From Erysipelotrichaceae bacterium (lineage in GTDB: Bacteria; Bacillota_I; Bacilli_A; Erysipelotrichales; Erysipelotrichaceae): 64,000 bases of DNA. Position numbers and translations under genes: made by a program. Positions 52,688 to 60,844 of this stretch are shown here, piece by piece. Numbering within the stretch: position 1 is the stretch's first letter; every line of letters starts with the position of its first letter. The notes beneath the pieces were generated by a model. That model had not been told where the DNA came from, did no database searches, and saw nothing but the letters and a program-made list of their open reading frames with translations. The stretch lies in contig JAUYTU010000035.1 of NCBI GenBank assembly GCA_030694975.1, forward strand, positions 248,001 to 312,000. Reading direction: 5' to 3'.

Positions 52688-53163
52688 TTCACAGAAGCCG
52701 CAAGGCTTCTTTTAAATGCCTGTAAAGCCGACTCGAAATCCGGATAGGTAGGGATTTGATGATAGGTCAGACTGCCGGTCACAAAACTATTGAACCCTAC
52801 CGGACATTCAATGCCGGATGCATGATTGCGTACCAAGCGTAAATCGGAGAAAATGGGATATATTGCAATCTTCTCACCACCAATCAGCCGTTGGATCGCC
52901 ATGCCCAGTTCGACCATGGTCCCGGTATCTCCGGTGGCCAATTCAAAGAAGAACACAGTGGCTTTTTGAATGTGACGGTTATCCATTTCAAAAATCGTCT
53001 GACTGGTTAGTGGCTTGGACTGATCTAAAGGTAAATCGATGGGATTGGCGACAAAATAATGATCCATTCCTACACCAATCTCCCTCAGCAAGTTTCCTTC
53101 CGACAGCCGTTGTTTTTGATCCGCTTCACTAAAGAGCGGACCGGCATTGTAGATATAAATCAT
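52678..53163 (-). CDS. Nucleoside 2-deoxyribosyltransferase family protein
   Basis: A 161-residue protein with the NDT signatures: MIYIYNAGPLFSEADQ at the N-terminus, the Asp in FEMDNRHIQKA, and the nucleophile Glu in DTGTMVELGMA. Such enzymes exchange bases on deoxyribonucleosides. Start 53163 follows GAGGTAAAA. Its C-terminal codons overlap the serpin 2 stop by 10 bases and contain the serpin terminator. Co-transcribed with the GNAT gene. Confidence 0.82.
   Translation of the reverse strand: MIYIYNAGPLFSEADQKQRLSEGNLLREIGVGMDHYFVANPIDLPLDQSKPLTSQTIFEMDNRHIQKATVFFFELATGDTGTMVELGMAIQRLIGGEKIAIYPIFSDLRLVRNHASGIECPVGFNSFVTGSLTYHQIPTYPDFESALQAFKRSLAASVNYG
52693..52713 (+). terminator. Terminator of serpin 1-2 operon
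   Basis: AGAAGCC-GCAA-GGCTTCT followed by TTT, lying inside the coding sequence of the opposite-strand deoxyribosyltransferase gene. Confidence 0.75.
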
Positions 53164-53165
53164 TT

Positions 53166-53672
53166 TTACCTCAGTACTTTTTGCAGGCCAAAGCGTTCGG
53201 CTCCATCGATAAGATAGATGATTCCGCAATACTGATAACCGGCCTTGTTCAACATTCGTTGCATCGAATGATTTTTGCGATGGGTATCCACTTTGATGCT
53301 GAAAACGTTGTTTCTTATGCAGATTTCATCGCAATGATTCATGGCGAGTAGAGCAAGACCTTCCCCTTTGCGCGACATTTTGACAGCAATGCGGTGGATG
53401 ACGGCATACGGGTCAAGATTGATCCAAGCCCCTTCAAATATTTTCTCATAATTGGGATCGGGTTGAAAACACAGGGCCAAGGTCGCCAGGATATCGTTTC
53501 CTTCCACCAATACGAAAGACCATCCTTGTTCAATATCGTTTTCAATGCTTTGTGCATTGGGATACCCCTTTTGCCACTGATCGATGCCGGCTGCTTTTAA
53601 TCCGGCGATTGAGTCGTTGATGATGTCCATCACAGCCGTGATTTCACTTTTTTCGGTTTTTCTTAACTCCAT
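53166..53672 (-). CDS. GNAT-family N-acetyltransferase
   Basis: A 168-residue acetyltransferase: N-terminal IIND..GIDQWQKGYPN, the acetyl-CoA-binding region VIHRIAVKMSRKGEGLALLAM (R-x-x-G-x-G/A type), and VDTHRKNHSMQRMLNKAGYQYCG near the end. The acceptor substrate is unknown. SD GGAGGCGAAT. The gene ends two bases before the deoxyribosyltransferase start. Confidence 0.85.
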   Translation of the reverse strand: MELRKTEKSEITAVMDIINDSIAGLKAAGIDQWQKGYPNAQSIENDIEQGWSFVLVEGNDILATLALCFQPDPNYEKIFEGAWINLDPYAVIHRIAVKMSRKGEGLALLAMNHCDEICIRNNVFSIKVDTHRKNHSMQRMLNKAGYQYCGIIYLIDGAERFGLQKVLR

Positions 53673-53693
53673 ATTCGCCTCCGCTTTTGCAGT

Positions 53694-53721
53694 ATTGTAT
53701 CACAATCATGCAACTTAACAA
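53694..53721 (-). promoter_or_regulatory. Promoter of GNAT-ndt operon
   Basis: Minus-strand TTGTTA (53716-53721) and extended -10 TGA-TACAAT (53694-53702), 16-bp spacing. The -35 overlaps the end of the upstream serpin-3 operator box. Confidence 0.5.
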
Positions 53722-53738
53722 GAAATTTCTGCAAGTTA
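53709..53738 (+). promoter_or_regulatory. Direct-repeat operator upstream of serpin 3
   Basis: TGCAACTTA (53709-53717) and TGCAAGTTA (53730-53738), 21 bp apart as at serpin 1. The second box ends 34 bp before the -10 box. Confidence 0.6.
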
Positions 53739-53750
53739 AAACAAAGATTA

Positions 53751-53778
53751 TTGTTAGCGGTTATTTTCGGTGTAAACT
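53751..53778 (+). promoter_or_regulatory. Serpin 3 promoter
   Basis: TTGTTA (53751-53756) and TAAACT (53773-53778), 16-bp spacing. Confidence 0.45.
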
Positions 53779-53796
53779 AGGGATGGAGGGATGTCT

Positions 53797-55011
53797 ATGA
53801 TCAAGAAATTACTCATCCTGCTTGCGGTATTCGCTTTGGCCGCATGTACGCAGACCCAGAAGGATTTTGCCTTGGTCAATACCAAAGGTTATCTGTCGAG
53901 TCCTGATCAAATCAGTGATTTGAATGAAGAAATCCGTTCAGCCAATCGTCAATTTGCGTTCGCTCTATATCAGCAATTACTTAATAATGAGAAAAATGTG
54001 TTTTTCTCCCCACTCAGCGTTCAGTTGGCTCTGTCCATGACAGCCAATGGTGCCGCAAATTCGACACTCAAGGAAATGCTTGATGTTTTAAGGTACTCGG
54101 ATGTCGAATCGATGAATGAGTACAGTCGGCTGACACAGTCCTATCTTTTGAATCAAGCTGTTTTCTCGATTAACAATTCCATTTGGATCAAAGAGGCTTA
54201 TCGCGAAAAAGTCAAACAGCCCTTTCTTGACAATATTGTCGAGCATTATGGTGCGATGGTCGCTACGTTGGATTTCAGTTTAAGCAGTGCATCTGAGACG
54301 ATGAATCAATGGGTCAAAGAAAACACGAATCAACGAATCAGCCAAGTCGTAAAGCCACCCATCGATCCGTTGACGGTGATGTTTTTGATTAATACACTGA
54401 CTTTTCAGTCGACGTGGGATGTTCCATTCGAAAAAAAGCTGACGAAAAATGGCGTATTTGCCAACCTCGACCAAGAGATTCAGTATGTGCTTGGCAGTCG
54501 CATCGTACCTTATTATGAGGATGACCGAGTCCAGATGGCGTCCATGCTGACAAAGGATCAGGCGCAGGAGGTCTTGTTTGTTTTGCCAAGACAGAATGTA
54601 ACTTTGAGCAATGCTGAGCTTGTTGATTATTTACAAAAACCCCTGATTCAAGCGTCGGTCGTTGTTCAGCTGCCAAAAGTGATGATTCAAGCGGAAACCG
54701 AAATGAAGGAAACGTTGGGGAAAATGGGAATGCCCGGTGCATTTTTAGATGATATCGCAGATTTTTCCAACATGGCAACCGATGCCCGCGCCGATGGTTT
54801 GCATATTTTCTCCGTTTTACATAAGACGTTCTGGATGTTGGATGAAGAAGGAACGGAAGCTGCCGCTGTGACGAAGGTTGAAATGCAAATCAAGTCGACA
54901 CCGCAAGGCGATTATTCCTTTATCGTTAATCGACCGTTTACCGTTGTTATTCGCGATAAACAGACCGGTCTGATTCTCTTTATGGGGCATATCGTGAATC
55001 CACAGCCGTAA
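53797..55011 (+). CDS. Lipoprotein serpin 3 (predicted P1 Lys)
   Basis: A 404-residue serpin with lipobox ALAAC (Cys17). Landmarks: NVFFSPLSVQLALSMTANGA, NSIWI, FLINTLTFQSTW and NRPFTVVI. The hinge EEGTEAAAVT is of inhibitory type. P1-P1' by count is Lys366-Ser367, which would direct it at trypsin-like proteases. ATG 53797 is preferred to ATG 53791 because GGAGGG is six bases upstream of it and abuts the other. It has its own promoter with the shared direct repeats. Confidence 0.93.
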   Translation: MIKKLLILLAVFALAACTQTQKDFALVNTKGYLSSPDQISDLNEEIRSANRQFAFALYQQLLNNEKNVFFSPLSVQLALSMTANGAANSTLKEMLDVLRYSDVESMNEYSRLTQSYLLNQAVFSINNSIWIKEAYREKVKQPFLDNIVEHYGAMVATLDFSLSSASETMNQWVKENTNQRISQVVKPPIDPLTVMFLINTLTFQSTWDVPFEKKLTKNGVFANLDQEIQYVLGSRIVPYYEDDRVQMASMLTKDQAQEVLFVLPRQNVTLSNAELVDYLQKPLIQASVVVQLPKVMIQAETEMKETLGKMGMPGAFLDDIADFSNMATDARADGLHIFSVLHKTFWMLDEEGTEAAAVTKVEMQIKSTPQGDYSFIVNRPFTVVIRDKQTGLILFMGHIVNPQP

Positions 55012-55030
55012 AAAAGGGCAACTGCCCTTT
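55011..55030 (-). terminator. Terminator of the chromate-transporter operon
   Basis: Minus-strand AAAGGGCA/TGCCCTTT followed by T residues, overlapping the stop of the last gene. There is no T-run for the serpin 3 side. Confidence 0.8.
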
Positions 55031-55580
55031 AAAATTGGATGATTGCGCCGGTGATTGCACCGAACCCTATAATCAGTATCGGATGAATTTTAAATCGTTT
55101 TAATACAACCAGCAACAACAGAAAGAAGCCGATGGCCGGATATTTAAGTTGTGCATTCCACAAATCCGTGGACTGTGTGAGCATCGTTACTTTGATGATT
55201 TCCCAAGCCGCGTAAGCGATCAGGGCGGCGACTGCCGGACGAATCCCATAGAAAATTTTCAATAACAGCGGCGAATTTTTAAATTTCTGGATGGCACCGC
55301 CGATGATCATCATCAAAATCACTCCCGGTAAAATTAAGGCCAGGGATGCAATGATACCACCGAAATAGGATCCGGCGCTAAATCCGGCGTAGGTTGCCAT
55401 ATTGATACCGATGGGTCCGGGGGTCGATTCGGAAATTGCGATCATATCAACGAGCATCGGTGCGGTAAACCAATTGGTTTTAACGGTTAAGTTGTATAAA
55501 AACGGTAAGGTCGCCAATCCACCGCCAATGGCAACAAAGCCGATTTTTAAAAACTCCCAGAACAATGACCAGTAAATCAT
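55029..55580 (-). CDS. Chromate-family (CHR) transporter, half-size subunit
   Basis: A 183-residue membrane protein with about five to six helices and the CHR domain signatures FVAIGGGLATLPFLYNL and ISESTPGPIGINMATYAG. Short CHR proteins work as pairs encoded side by side, matching the next gene. The true substrate (chromate, sulfate or other anion) is not evident. It overlaps its partner by an ATGA junction. Confidence 0.88.
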   Translation of the reverse strand: MIYWSLFWEFLKIGFVAIGGGLATLPFLYNLTVKTNWFTAPMLVDMIAISESTPGPIGINMATYAGFSAGSYFGGIIASLALILPGVILMMIIGGAIQKFKNSPLLLKIFYGIRPAVAALIAYAAWEIIKVTMLTQSTDLWNAQLKYPAIGFFLLLLVVLKRFKIHPILIIGFGAITGAIIQF

Positions 55581-56119
55581 ACCTTTTTACCTCCTAACGT
55601 TTTAATCAAAACGCCGAAGATTGCGGATAAAATGACAATGTATACCGGTGAAACTGCGAATATGACAATTGCTACAAAGGCTAATGCGAAAATCATTCCG
55701 GAGAAGATATCGATGATTCCCTTCTTAAACAAAGTGGTAGCGGTATTGATGATCAGAGCCGCCACTGCGATTCGGATACCCGCAAAGATTTGTGTTACGA
55801 TGGGAATCAGGAAGGCTTGTTGTAAAAATGCGGCAATTAGTGTAATTATCAAAATGGATGGAAAGACTTGTCCCAAGGCTGCGCTGAGCGCACCTTTTTT
55901 TCCATGCAGTTGAAATCCGATTAATGCGGAGGTGTTGACGGCGATGATACCCGGCGATACTTGGGCAATGGCATAGGCGTCCATCATTTGCTCTTCGGTA
56001 ATCCAACCTTTTATGTCTATGACTTCTTTGCGCAAGATGGGGATCATGGCATAGCCCCCGCCAAACGTCAGCGATCCGATGCGGGCAAAGGAAATGAATA
56101 TTTCGATGCTTTTATTCAT
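55577..56119 (-). CDS. Chromate-family (CHR) transporter, half-size subunit
   Basis: A 180-residue partner of the preceding gene, with FISFARIGSLTFGGGYAMIPIL and YAIAQVSPGIIAVNTSALIGF. Overlaps the HAD phosphatase gene by 8 bases. Paired short CHR genes of opposite membrane topology are typical of Bacillota. Confidence 0.88.
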   Translation of the reverse strand: MNKSIEIFISFARIGSLTFGGGYAMIPILRKEVIDIKGWITEEQMMDAYAIAQVSPGIIAVNTSALIGFQLHGKKGALSAALGQVFPSILIITLIAAFLQQAFLIPIVTQIFAGIRIAVAALIINTATTLFKKGIIDIFSGMIFALAFVAIVIFAVSPVYIVILSAIFGVLIKTLGGKKV

Positions 56120-56771
56120 GGTTGATTAACCATTCCTTTACTTCAAACGTTGTTTCAAAGGTCAGATCGATATGAATATCTGCAAATCGGGTTAGATCGA
56201 CCATATCTTTAATCCAGGCGGCTTTGATACCGGCACGGTTAGCAGCCATGATTCCATAGTGAGAATCTTCCAGTATCAGACATTCTTCTTTACGTAGCTT
56301 CAATGCCTGTTGGGCAAGATTGAAAATCTCGGGATCTGGTTTACCATGCGTGGCCATATCACCATAGATCCGTACCTCAAAATCTGTATCACTGTATCCT
56401 TGAATGGATTGGGTGTATACTTTGGCAAAGGATTGATACGTGGAGGTGGCTAGGGCTGTAGCGATTCCCTTTTGCTTGCAATAGTCGAGTAATTCGCGGA
56501 TGCCTGGTTTGAGTTGTACCGCACCTGCCTGTGCCATATCAAGAAATATCTGTTTGCTTGATTCGATGGCTAAATGGACTTTGTCCATGGATTTTAAACG
56601 TTTGTAAAGATAATCGTATTCTTCTTTGACACTGATTCCGCAAATACCGAGCAAGTCTTGGTAAGTTAAGTCAAACTGATGTATTTCGACCGCTTTTTGC
56701 CAGGCCGTAATGTACTTTTCCTCACTGTCGATCAGCGTTCCGTCCATATCAAAAATCAGGGCTTTAATCAT
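56112..56771 (-). CDS. HAD-superfamily phosphatase, beta-phosphoglucomutase-like
   Basis: A 219-residue HAD hydrolase with intact motifs: FDMDGTLIDSE (nucleophile), LATSTYQSF, HGKPDPEIFNLAA-type motif III and LILEDSHYGIMAA. Unlike the gene at 11389 it should be active. Substrate unknown. Start 56771 overlaps the upstream oxidoreductase by 8 bases and has little SD, so translation is probably coupled. Confidence 0.87.
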   Translation of the reverse strand: MIKALIFDMDGTLIDSEEKYITAWQKAVEIHQFDLTYQDLLGICGISVKEEYDYLYKRLKSMDKVHLAIESSKQIFLDMAQAGAVQLKPGIRELLDYCKQKGIATALATSTYQSFAKVYTQSIQGYSDTDFEVRIYGDMATHGKPDPEIFNLAQQALKLRKEECLILEDSHYGIMAANRAGIKAAWIKDMVDLTRFADIHIDLTFETTFEVKEWLINHE

Positions 56772-57753
56772 GGCGGTTATCCGCCGCAAATACGATGCCG
56801 GCATCCTTTCGAGCGGTTTCCATGACGGTTGCGACATCTTTTGCCAGCATCAGCCATTCATTCATGGCTTCACGGTCATTTCTGGCGATGCAAGAAAAGA
56901 ATGCTTCGGCTTCATGGCGCATGGGGTTTGAATAATTGGGAACCGTGAATACGAATTTTTCACCGTCAACCACGATTTCAATGTCTTTTAGAATATTGAC
57001 GGCGCCGGTCGCTTTGATATAGCCTTTCTCCCCTTGAATTAAGTTACGGTTTTCTCCGTGACTGTCCATTCCATGAACCCCTATGGCGAACTTATCTGGA
57101 TATTGCATGATCAGTACGCCGGAGTGATCGATACCGTTGTGTCCACTATTGGCTGTGTAGCGAATTTGGGTTGGCATATGGAAGAGTGATACAGTGAAGT
57201 ATACGTTATAAACACCTAAATCATACAAGGCGCCCCCGGAATACTCTGTCGATAATATATTCAGTTCTTCTTTTTGAAGATATTGGGAATATTGGTGTGA
57301 GTAGTGACTGAACTCTGTACAGATAATCTTAAGATCGCCAAGCATGGAAAGATGTTGTCGAATGATTTCCAGACCGGGTAAATGGATGGGAACGATCGCT
57401 TCAAAAAGCATGCCTTTGGACGTTTTACACATTTCAATCAAATCGTCGATTTCCCTGACATTGCTTACCATCGGTTTTTCAGATATGACATGTTTTCCGG
57501 CAATCAGCGCTTTTTTTGTTTGAGGATAGTGCAAGGCATTGGGAGATGCGATATAAATGATGTCAATATCCGGATCAGCGCAGGCTTCTTCGATGGTCAA
57601 ATACGTTCTTTCACCGCCAAATCGTTTATTAAGATGAATGGCTTTCTCATGACTTCGCGACACGGTTCCTAAAAATCGTACTTGGCGGGTTTCGAGTGCG
57701 GCCGATATAAATTGATTGGTGATCCAACTGGTTCCGACGACGACAAAGTTCAT
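56764..57753 (-). CDS. Gfo/Idh/MocA-family oxidoreductase
   Basis: A 329-residue NAD(P)-dependent oxidoreductase-like protein: N-terminal VVVGTSWITNQFI in place of the usual GxGxxG, the conserved SEKPM, and GGALYDLGVYNVYF. The poor nucleotide-binding loop is notable. Overlaps VanZ by an ATGA junction. Confidence 0.85.
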   Translation of the reverse strand: MNFVVVGTSWITNQFISAALETRQVRFLGTVSRSHEKAIHLNKRFGGERTYLTIEEACADPDIDIIYIASPNALHYPQTKKALIAGKHVISEKPMVSNVREIDDLIEMCKTSKGMLFEAIVPIHLPGLEIIRQHLSMLGDLKIICTEFSHYSHQYSQYLQKEELNILSTEYSGGALYDLGVYNVYFTVSLFHMPTQIRYTANSGHNGIDHSGVLIMQYPDKFAIGVHGMDSHGENRNLIQGEKGYIKATGAVNILKDIEIVVDGEKFVFTVPNYSNPMRHEAEAFFSCIARNDREAMNEWLMLAKDVATVMETARKDAGIVFAADNRHD

Positions 57754-58184
57754 ACTTTTACCTCCTTTTTTCTTTTGATGTAGATAAATGCAATGCTTGT
57801 GGCACTGCCCAATGAATCAATCAATACATCTATGAGTGTTCCTACGCGTCCCGGTACGAATATTTGATGGATTTCATCACTGATGGCGTAACCAATACTT
57901 AAGAGTATGGCCAAATAGACTTTTTGTGAAAAATGAATTTCATAAGTATCAAATGCGCGAAATACAAGAATACCCAAGATCAGATACTCCATGAAATGAG
58001 CAGATTTACGAATAATGAGTGAGAGAATCTCAGCGGGCATTCCCATAGGTACAAATATATCAAATAGCGGTTTAAACAAAGAGGTACTCAATGACCCGGA
58101 TTCGTTGCCGCTTTGGGCTGAAAGAAAAAAAATGACCAGCATCCATAGAAAAACCAGCATCCATCGCTGGCGTCGCTTATTCAT
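57750..58184 (-). CDS. VanZ-like membrane protein
   Basis: A 144-residue protein with four membrane segments and the VanZ signatures LIIRKSAHFMEYLILGIL and ISDEIHQIFVPGRVGTLIDVLIDSLG. VanZ proteins can lower teicoplanin susceptibility, but most are of unknown function. Overlaps the phosphopantetheinyl transferase gene by 8 bases. Confidence 0.9.
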   Translation of the reverse strand: MNKRRQRWMLVFLWMLVIFFLSAQSGNESGSLSTSLFKPLFDIFVPMGMPAEILSLIIRKSAHFMEYLILGILVFRAFDTYEIHFSQKVYLAILLSIGYAISDEIHQIFVPGRVGTLIDVLIDSLGSATSIAFIYIKRKKEVKV

Positions 58185-58650
58185 AAAAGCCCCCTGTGGA
58201 AACGATTAATTCTTCGATGTTTCGATCGCTGATGATAACGCAACGATATTGTGGATCGACATCCATGGTTCTCATGCAAGTTTCATCGAAAGTGATTTCT
58301 TCAAACATGGCCTGAGGATCGCCGGTCAGTTTGATCATGGCTTCCCGTAAGGTCCATTGTTCAAAGGGATGTTCGCTCAGATGTAAACGCGCAATGATGC
58401 CGGGATGTAAGTCTCGGATTTTTTCAATATCGATACCTATCGGTTGATCAGCGATAGCACAAATTAAATATTTTCCGCTGTGTGAAGATGAAACATATTT
58501 GATGTTGGATGGCAAATACGGTTTTCCTAAAGAACTGACAACCAATTTTTCTTCGATTCCCATCTTTTTTAGCAGTCTGTGTAGGGCCGCCCTGCCCAAT
58601 CCGCTATGATTGATTTCTTCGTTGATTTTAAAGATCGTGCACGTAATCAT
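58177..58650 (-). CDS. 4'-phosphopantetheinyl transferase superfamily protein (short)
   Basis: A 157-residue Sfp-like protein. YVSSSHSGKYLICAI holds the substrate-binding His, PIGIDIEKIR the Mg-binding Asp/Glu, and QWTLREAMIKLTG the second metal motif, in which the usual W-x-x-K-E-A has Arg for Lys. It is shorter than Sfp (about 220). It would attach phosphopantetheine to a carrier protein, but no such protein lies nearby. SD AAGGAGG. Confidence 0.82.
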   Translation of the reverse strand: MITCTIFKINEEINHSGLGRAALHRLLKKMGIEEKLVVSSLGKPYLPSNIKYVSSSHSGKYLICAIADQPIGIDIEKIRDLHPGIIARLHLSEHPFEQWTLREAMIKLTGDPQAMFEEITFDETCMRTMDVDPQYRCVIISDRNIEELIVSTGGFYE

Positions 58651-58728
58651 GGGCTTGCCTCCTTCTTAAATCGGGTTAAATGTACTATTAGGGTACCACA
58701 AATCCCGGCATCTGAAAAGAATTGAGGT

Positions 58729-60753
58729 CTATTTTGCTTCGAATAGCAGATCGAGGACCGATTGAATAAAGACATTGACCAAATCACCGTCAAATTGGGT
58801 ATTCGAGCAGCGGATCAGTTCAGCTTTGATTTCTGCTTGACTCAACGCCTTTCGGTGGGGTTGGTCGTTGCTCATGGCATCCACGGCTTCGGCGATTGAT
58901 AAAATACGGGCACCAATGGGGATTTGTTCACCTTTAAGACCGCGCGGATAACCACTTCCATCGACTTTTTCATGATGATCATATACGATTTGGGCAACAT
59001 TGAGATATTCGGGAGTCGTTGATAAAATCCGGAAGCCGGTTTCTGTATGACGTTGCATTTGGGTGCGCTCATGATCGTTGAGCATTTCCGGTTTTTCCAA
59101 GATGCGCTGTTCGATGGCGATTTTTCCGATGTCGTGCAGTTGCGCGGCGAGTTTGAGTTCGATGATTTGATCTCGATCGAAACCTAAAGAATTTGCGAAT
59201 AACTCGCAGATGTGACTGACATGGAGTATGTGGGCTTCTTCGCGTGGACTGCGATTGAACAATGCCTGTAACATTACTTTGATCGTCTGATTACGGCCGG
59301 TTGAATTTTCGGTGATTTTGTTTTGATACATCCGGTCTTCCGCTGCTTGCAATACTTTGAGTATGGACTCATGGGGTTCTTTTTTTGTAGCAAAGCCAAA
59401 GGCGATGGATACGGGTAGTCCCATGATGATCGACTCAGAAGCACTTTTTTTCATTCGAGTAATGACTTTCTCAGCCTCCTCTTCACTAACACCGGGCAGT
59501 AAGATCGCAAACTCATCACCGCCCATACGTGCGATGATTTCATCGGTACGACAACTGTTTTTAATTGCTAATGCCGCACTATGTAAGAGTTGGTCGCCAA
59601 TCGGATGGCCAAAACCGTCGTTAATGACTTTGAGTCCGTTAACATCGCCCATGACCAACGTGATGGGTAAATTACGGGGCATATCGAGACGTTTGATTTC
59701 TTCCTGAAAAAAGCGGCGATTATAAAGTCCGGTCAGCTCGTCGTGATAGCTGAGATACTCTATTTCACGTTCCTTGGCTAAACGGGAGCTTACATCGCGA
59801 AATACCAAAACGACACCTTCAATGGTGTTAACGTTGATCAATGGTGAGGCGTTGCTTTCAACTTCCAAGGTTTTGCCTTGTTTGGTAGTCATAATAAGCT
59901 GTTGCTCGCTGCTGAACAGTTTCCGATGGTTAAGACAATGAAAGATTGGTGAATCAACCGGTTGTTTGGTGATGGTCGATTGAAAGCTGAATTGCTCATC
60001 AAAGACTTCGCCGTTTAGGTTATGGGAGATTTCGAGCAGTTCGCTGGCCATCGGATTGATAAAGTCGATGCGACCGTATTTGTCGACGGTTATAACACCA
60101 TCGCCAATGCTCTTTAGCACAGTTGTCAGTTTTTCTTCGGATAGCTGGCGAATGCGGGTGTTTTCAATGCGTTCGCTAATGTCGATAATCAATCCTTCCA
60201 AAGCGATGAGATGGTCGTGCTCGTCAAAGACGCCTCGGCCTTGTTCCCAGACCCACTTCGTCTTTCCTTCTTTGCTCTCAATTTCATACTCCATTTCCAC
60301 AGTTTCGCGGTTTAGCAATTTGCTTTGCCATGTCGTCCAAATATTTTCACGATACGATTGGAGGATGATATCATTGTAACTTGTCACATTGTTATGCAAA
60401 AGCTCCTCTTTGGTATATCCGGTCAGTCGGTGACAGCCTTCCGATACATATTGCATGGTCCAATTGCGATCATTGCGACAGCGATAGGCCATGCCGGGTA
60501 AATTGGCCATTAAGGCAGACATGCGCTGTTCACTTTCACCGATATAAGCGCTGAGTTTCTGCTCATTTTGTAAGGTTTGGGTATAATATGCGTAGAAAAG
60601 TGCTGCGATACCCAGACTGGCGATGGATACGAGGATTAGCAATCGGTTTTGAAAGAGCATGGCTGAAATCTCACTTTCAGTCAACGCTAAAAATGGCGTT
60701 TTCAAAACGCGGAATTGTTTAATGATTGTCACAAATTCCAGGTATAGTATCAT
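58729..60753 (-). CDS. Membrane-bound PAS-PAS-GGDEF-HD-GYP c-di-GMP signalling protein
   Basis: An N-terminal membrane helix (LLILVSIASLGIAALFYAYY) is followed by two PAS domains (around residues 80-190 and 200-310), a GGDEF cyclase domain with an intact RMGGDEFAILL, and an HD-GYP phosphodiesterase with LHDIGKI and DHHEKVDGSGYPRG. It could both make and degrade c-di-GMP in response to a PAS-sensed signal. The I-site position reads RTDE rather than RxxD. Start 60753 follows GGGTGG; ATG 60660, just before the membrane helix, is an alternative. Confidence 0.9.
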   Translation of the reverse strand: MILYLEFVTIIKQFRVLKTPFLALTESEISAMLFQNRLLILVSIASLGIAALFYAYYTQTLQNEQKLSAYIGESEQRMSALMANLPGMAYRCRNDRNWTMQYVSEGCHRLTGYTKEELLHNNVTSYNDIILQSYRENIWTTWQSKLLNRETVEMEYEIESKEGKTKWVWEQGRGVFDEHDHLIALEGLIIDISERIENTRIRQLSEEKLTTVLKSIGDGVITVDKYGRIDFINPMASELLEISHNLNGEVFDEQFSFQSTITKQPVDSPIFHCLNHRKLFSSEQQLIMTTKQGKTLEVESNASPLINVNTIEGVVLVFRDVSSRLAKEREIEYLSYHDELTGLYNRRFFQEEIKRLDMPRNLPITLVMGDVNGLKVINDGFGHPIGDQLLHSAALAIKNSCRTDEIIARMGGDEFAILLPGVSEEEAEKVITRMKKSASESIIMGLPVSIAFGFATKKEPHESILKVLQAAEDRMYQNKITENSTGRNQTIKVMLQALFNRSPREEAHILHVSHICELFANSLGFDRDQIIELKLAAQLHDIGKIAIEQRILEKPEMLNDHERTQMQRHTETGFRILSTTPEYLNVAQIVYDHHEKVDGSGYPRGLKGEQIPIGARILSIAEAVDAMSNDQPHRKALSQAEIKAELIRCSNTQFDGDLVNVFIQSVLDLLFEAK

Positions 60754-60844
60754 AAACATCCACCCATTTCATTATAAGCATAATTAATGTGAGATGGTTT
60801 GTCAACTAATGCGTCAAAACCACTTAAAAACGGAAAATTCATGT

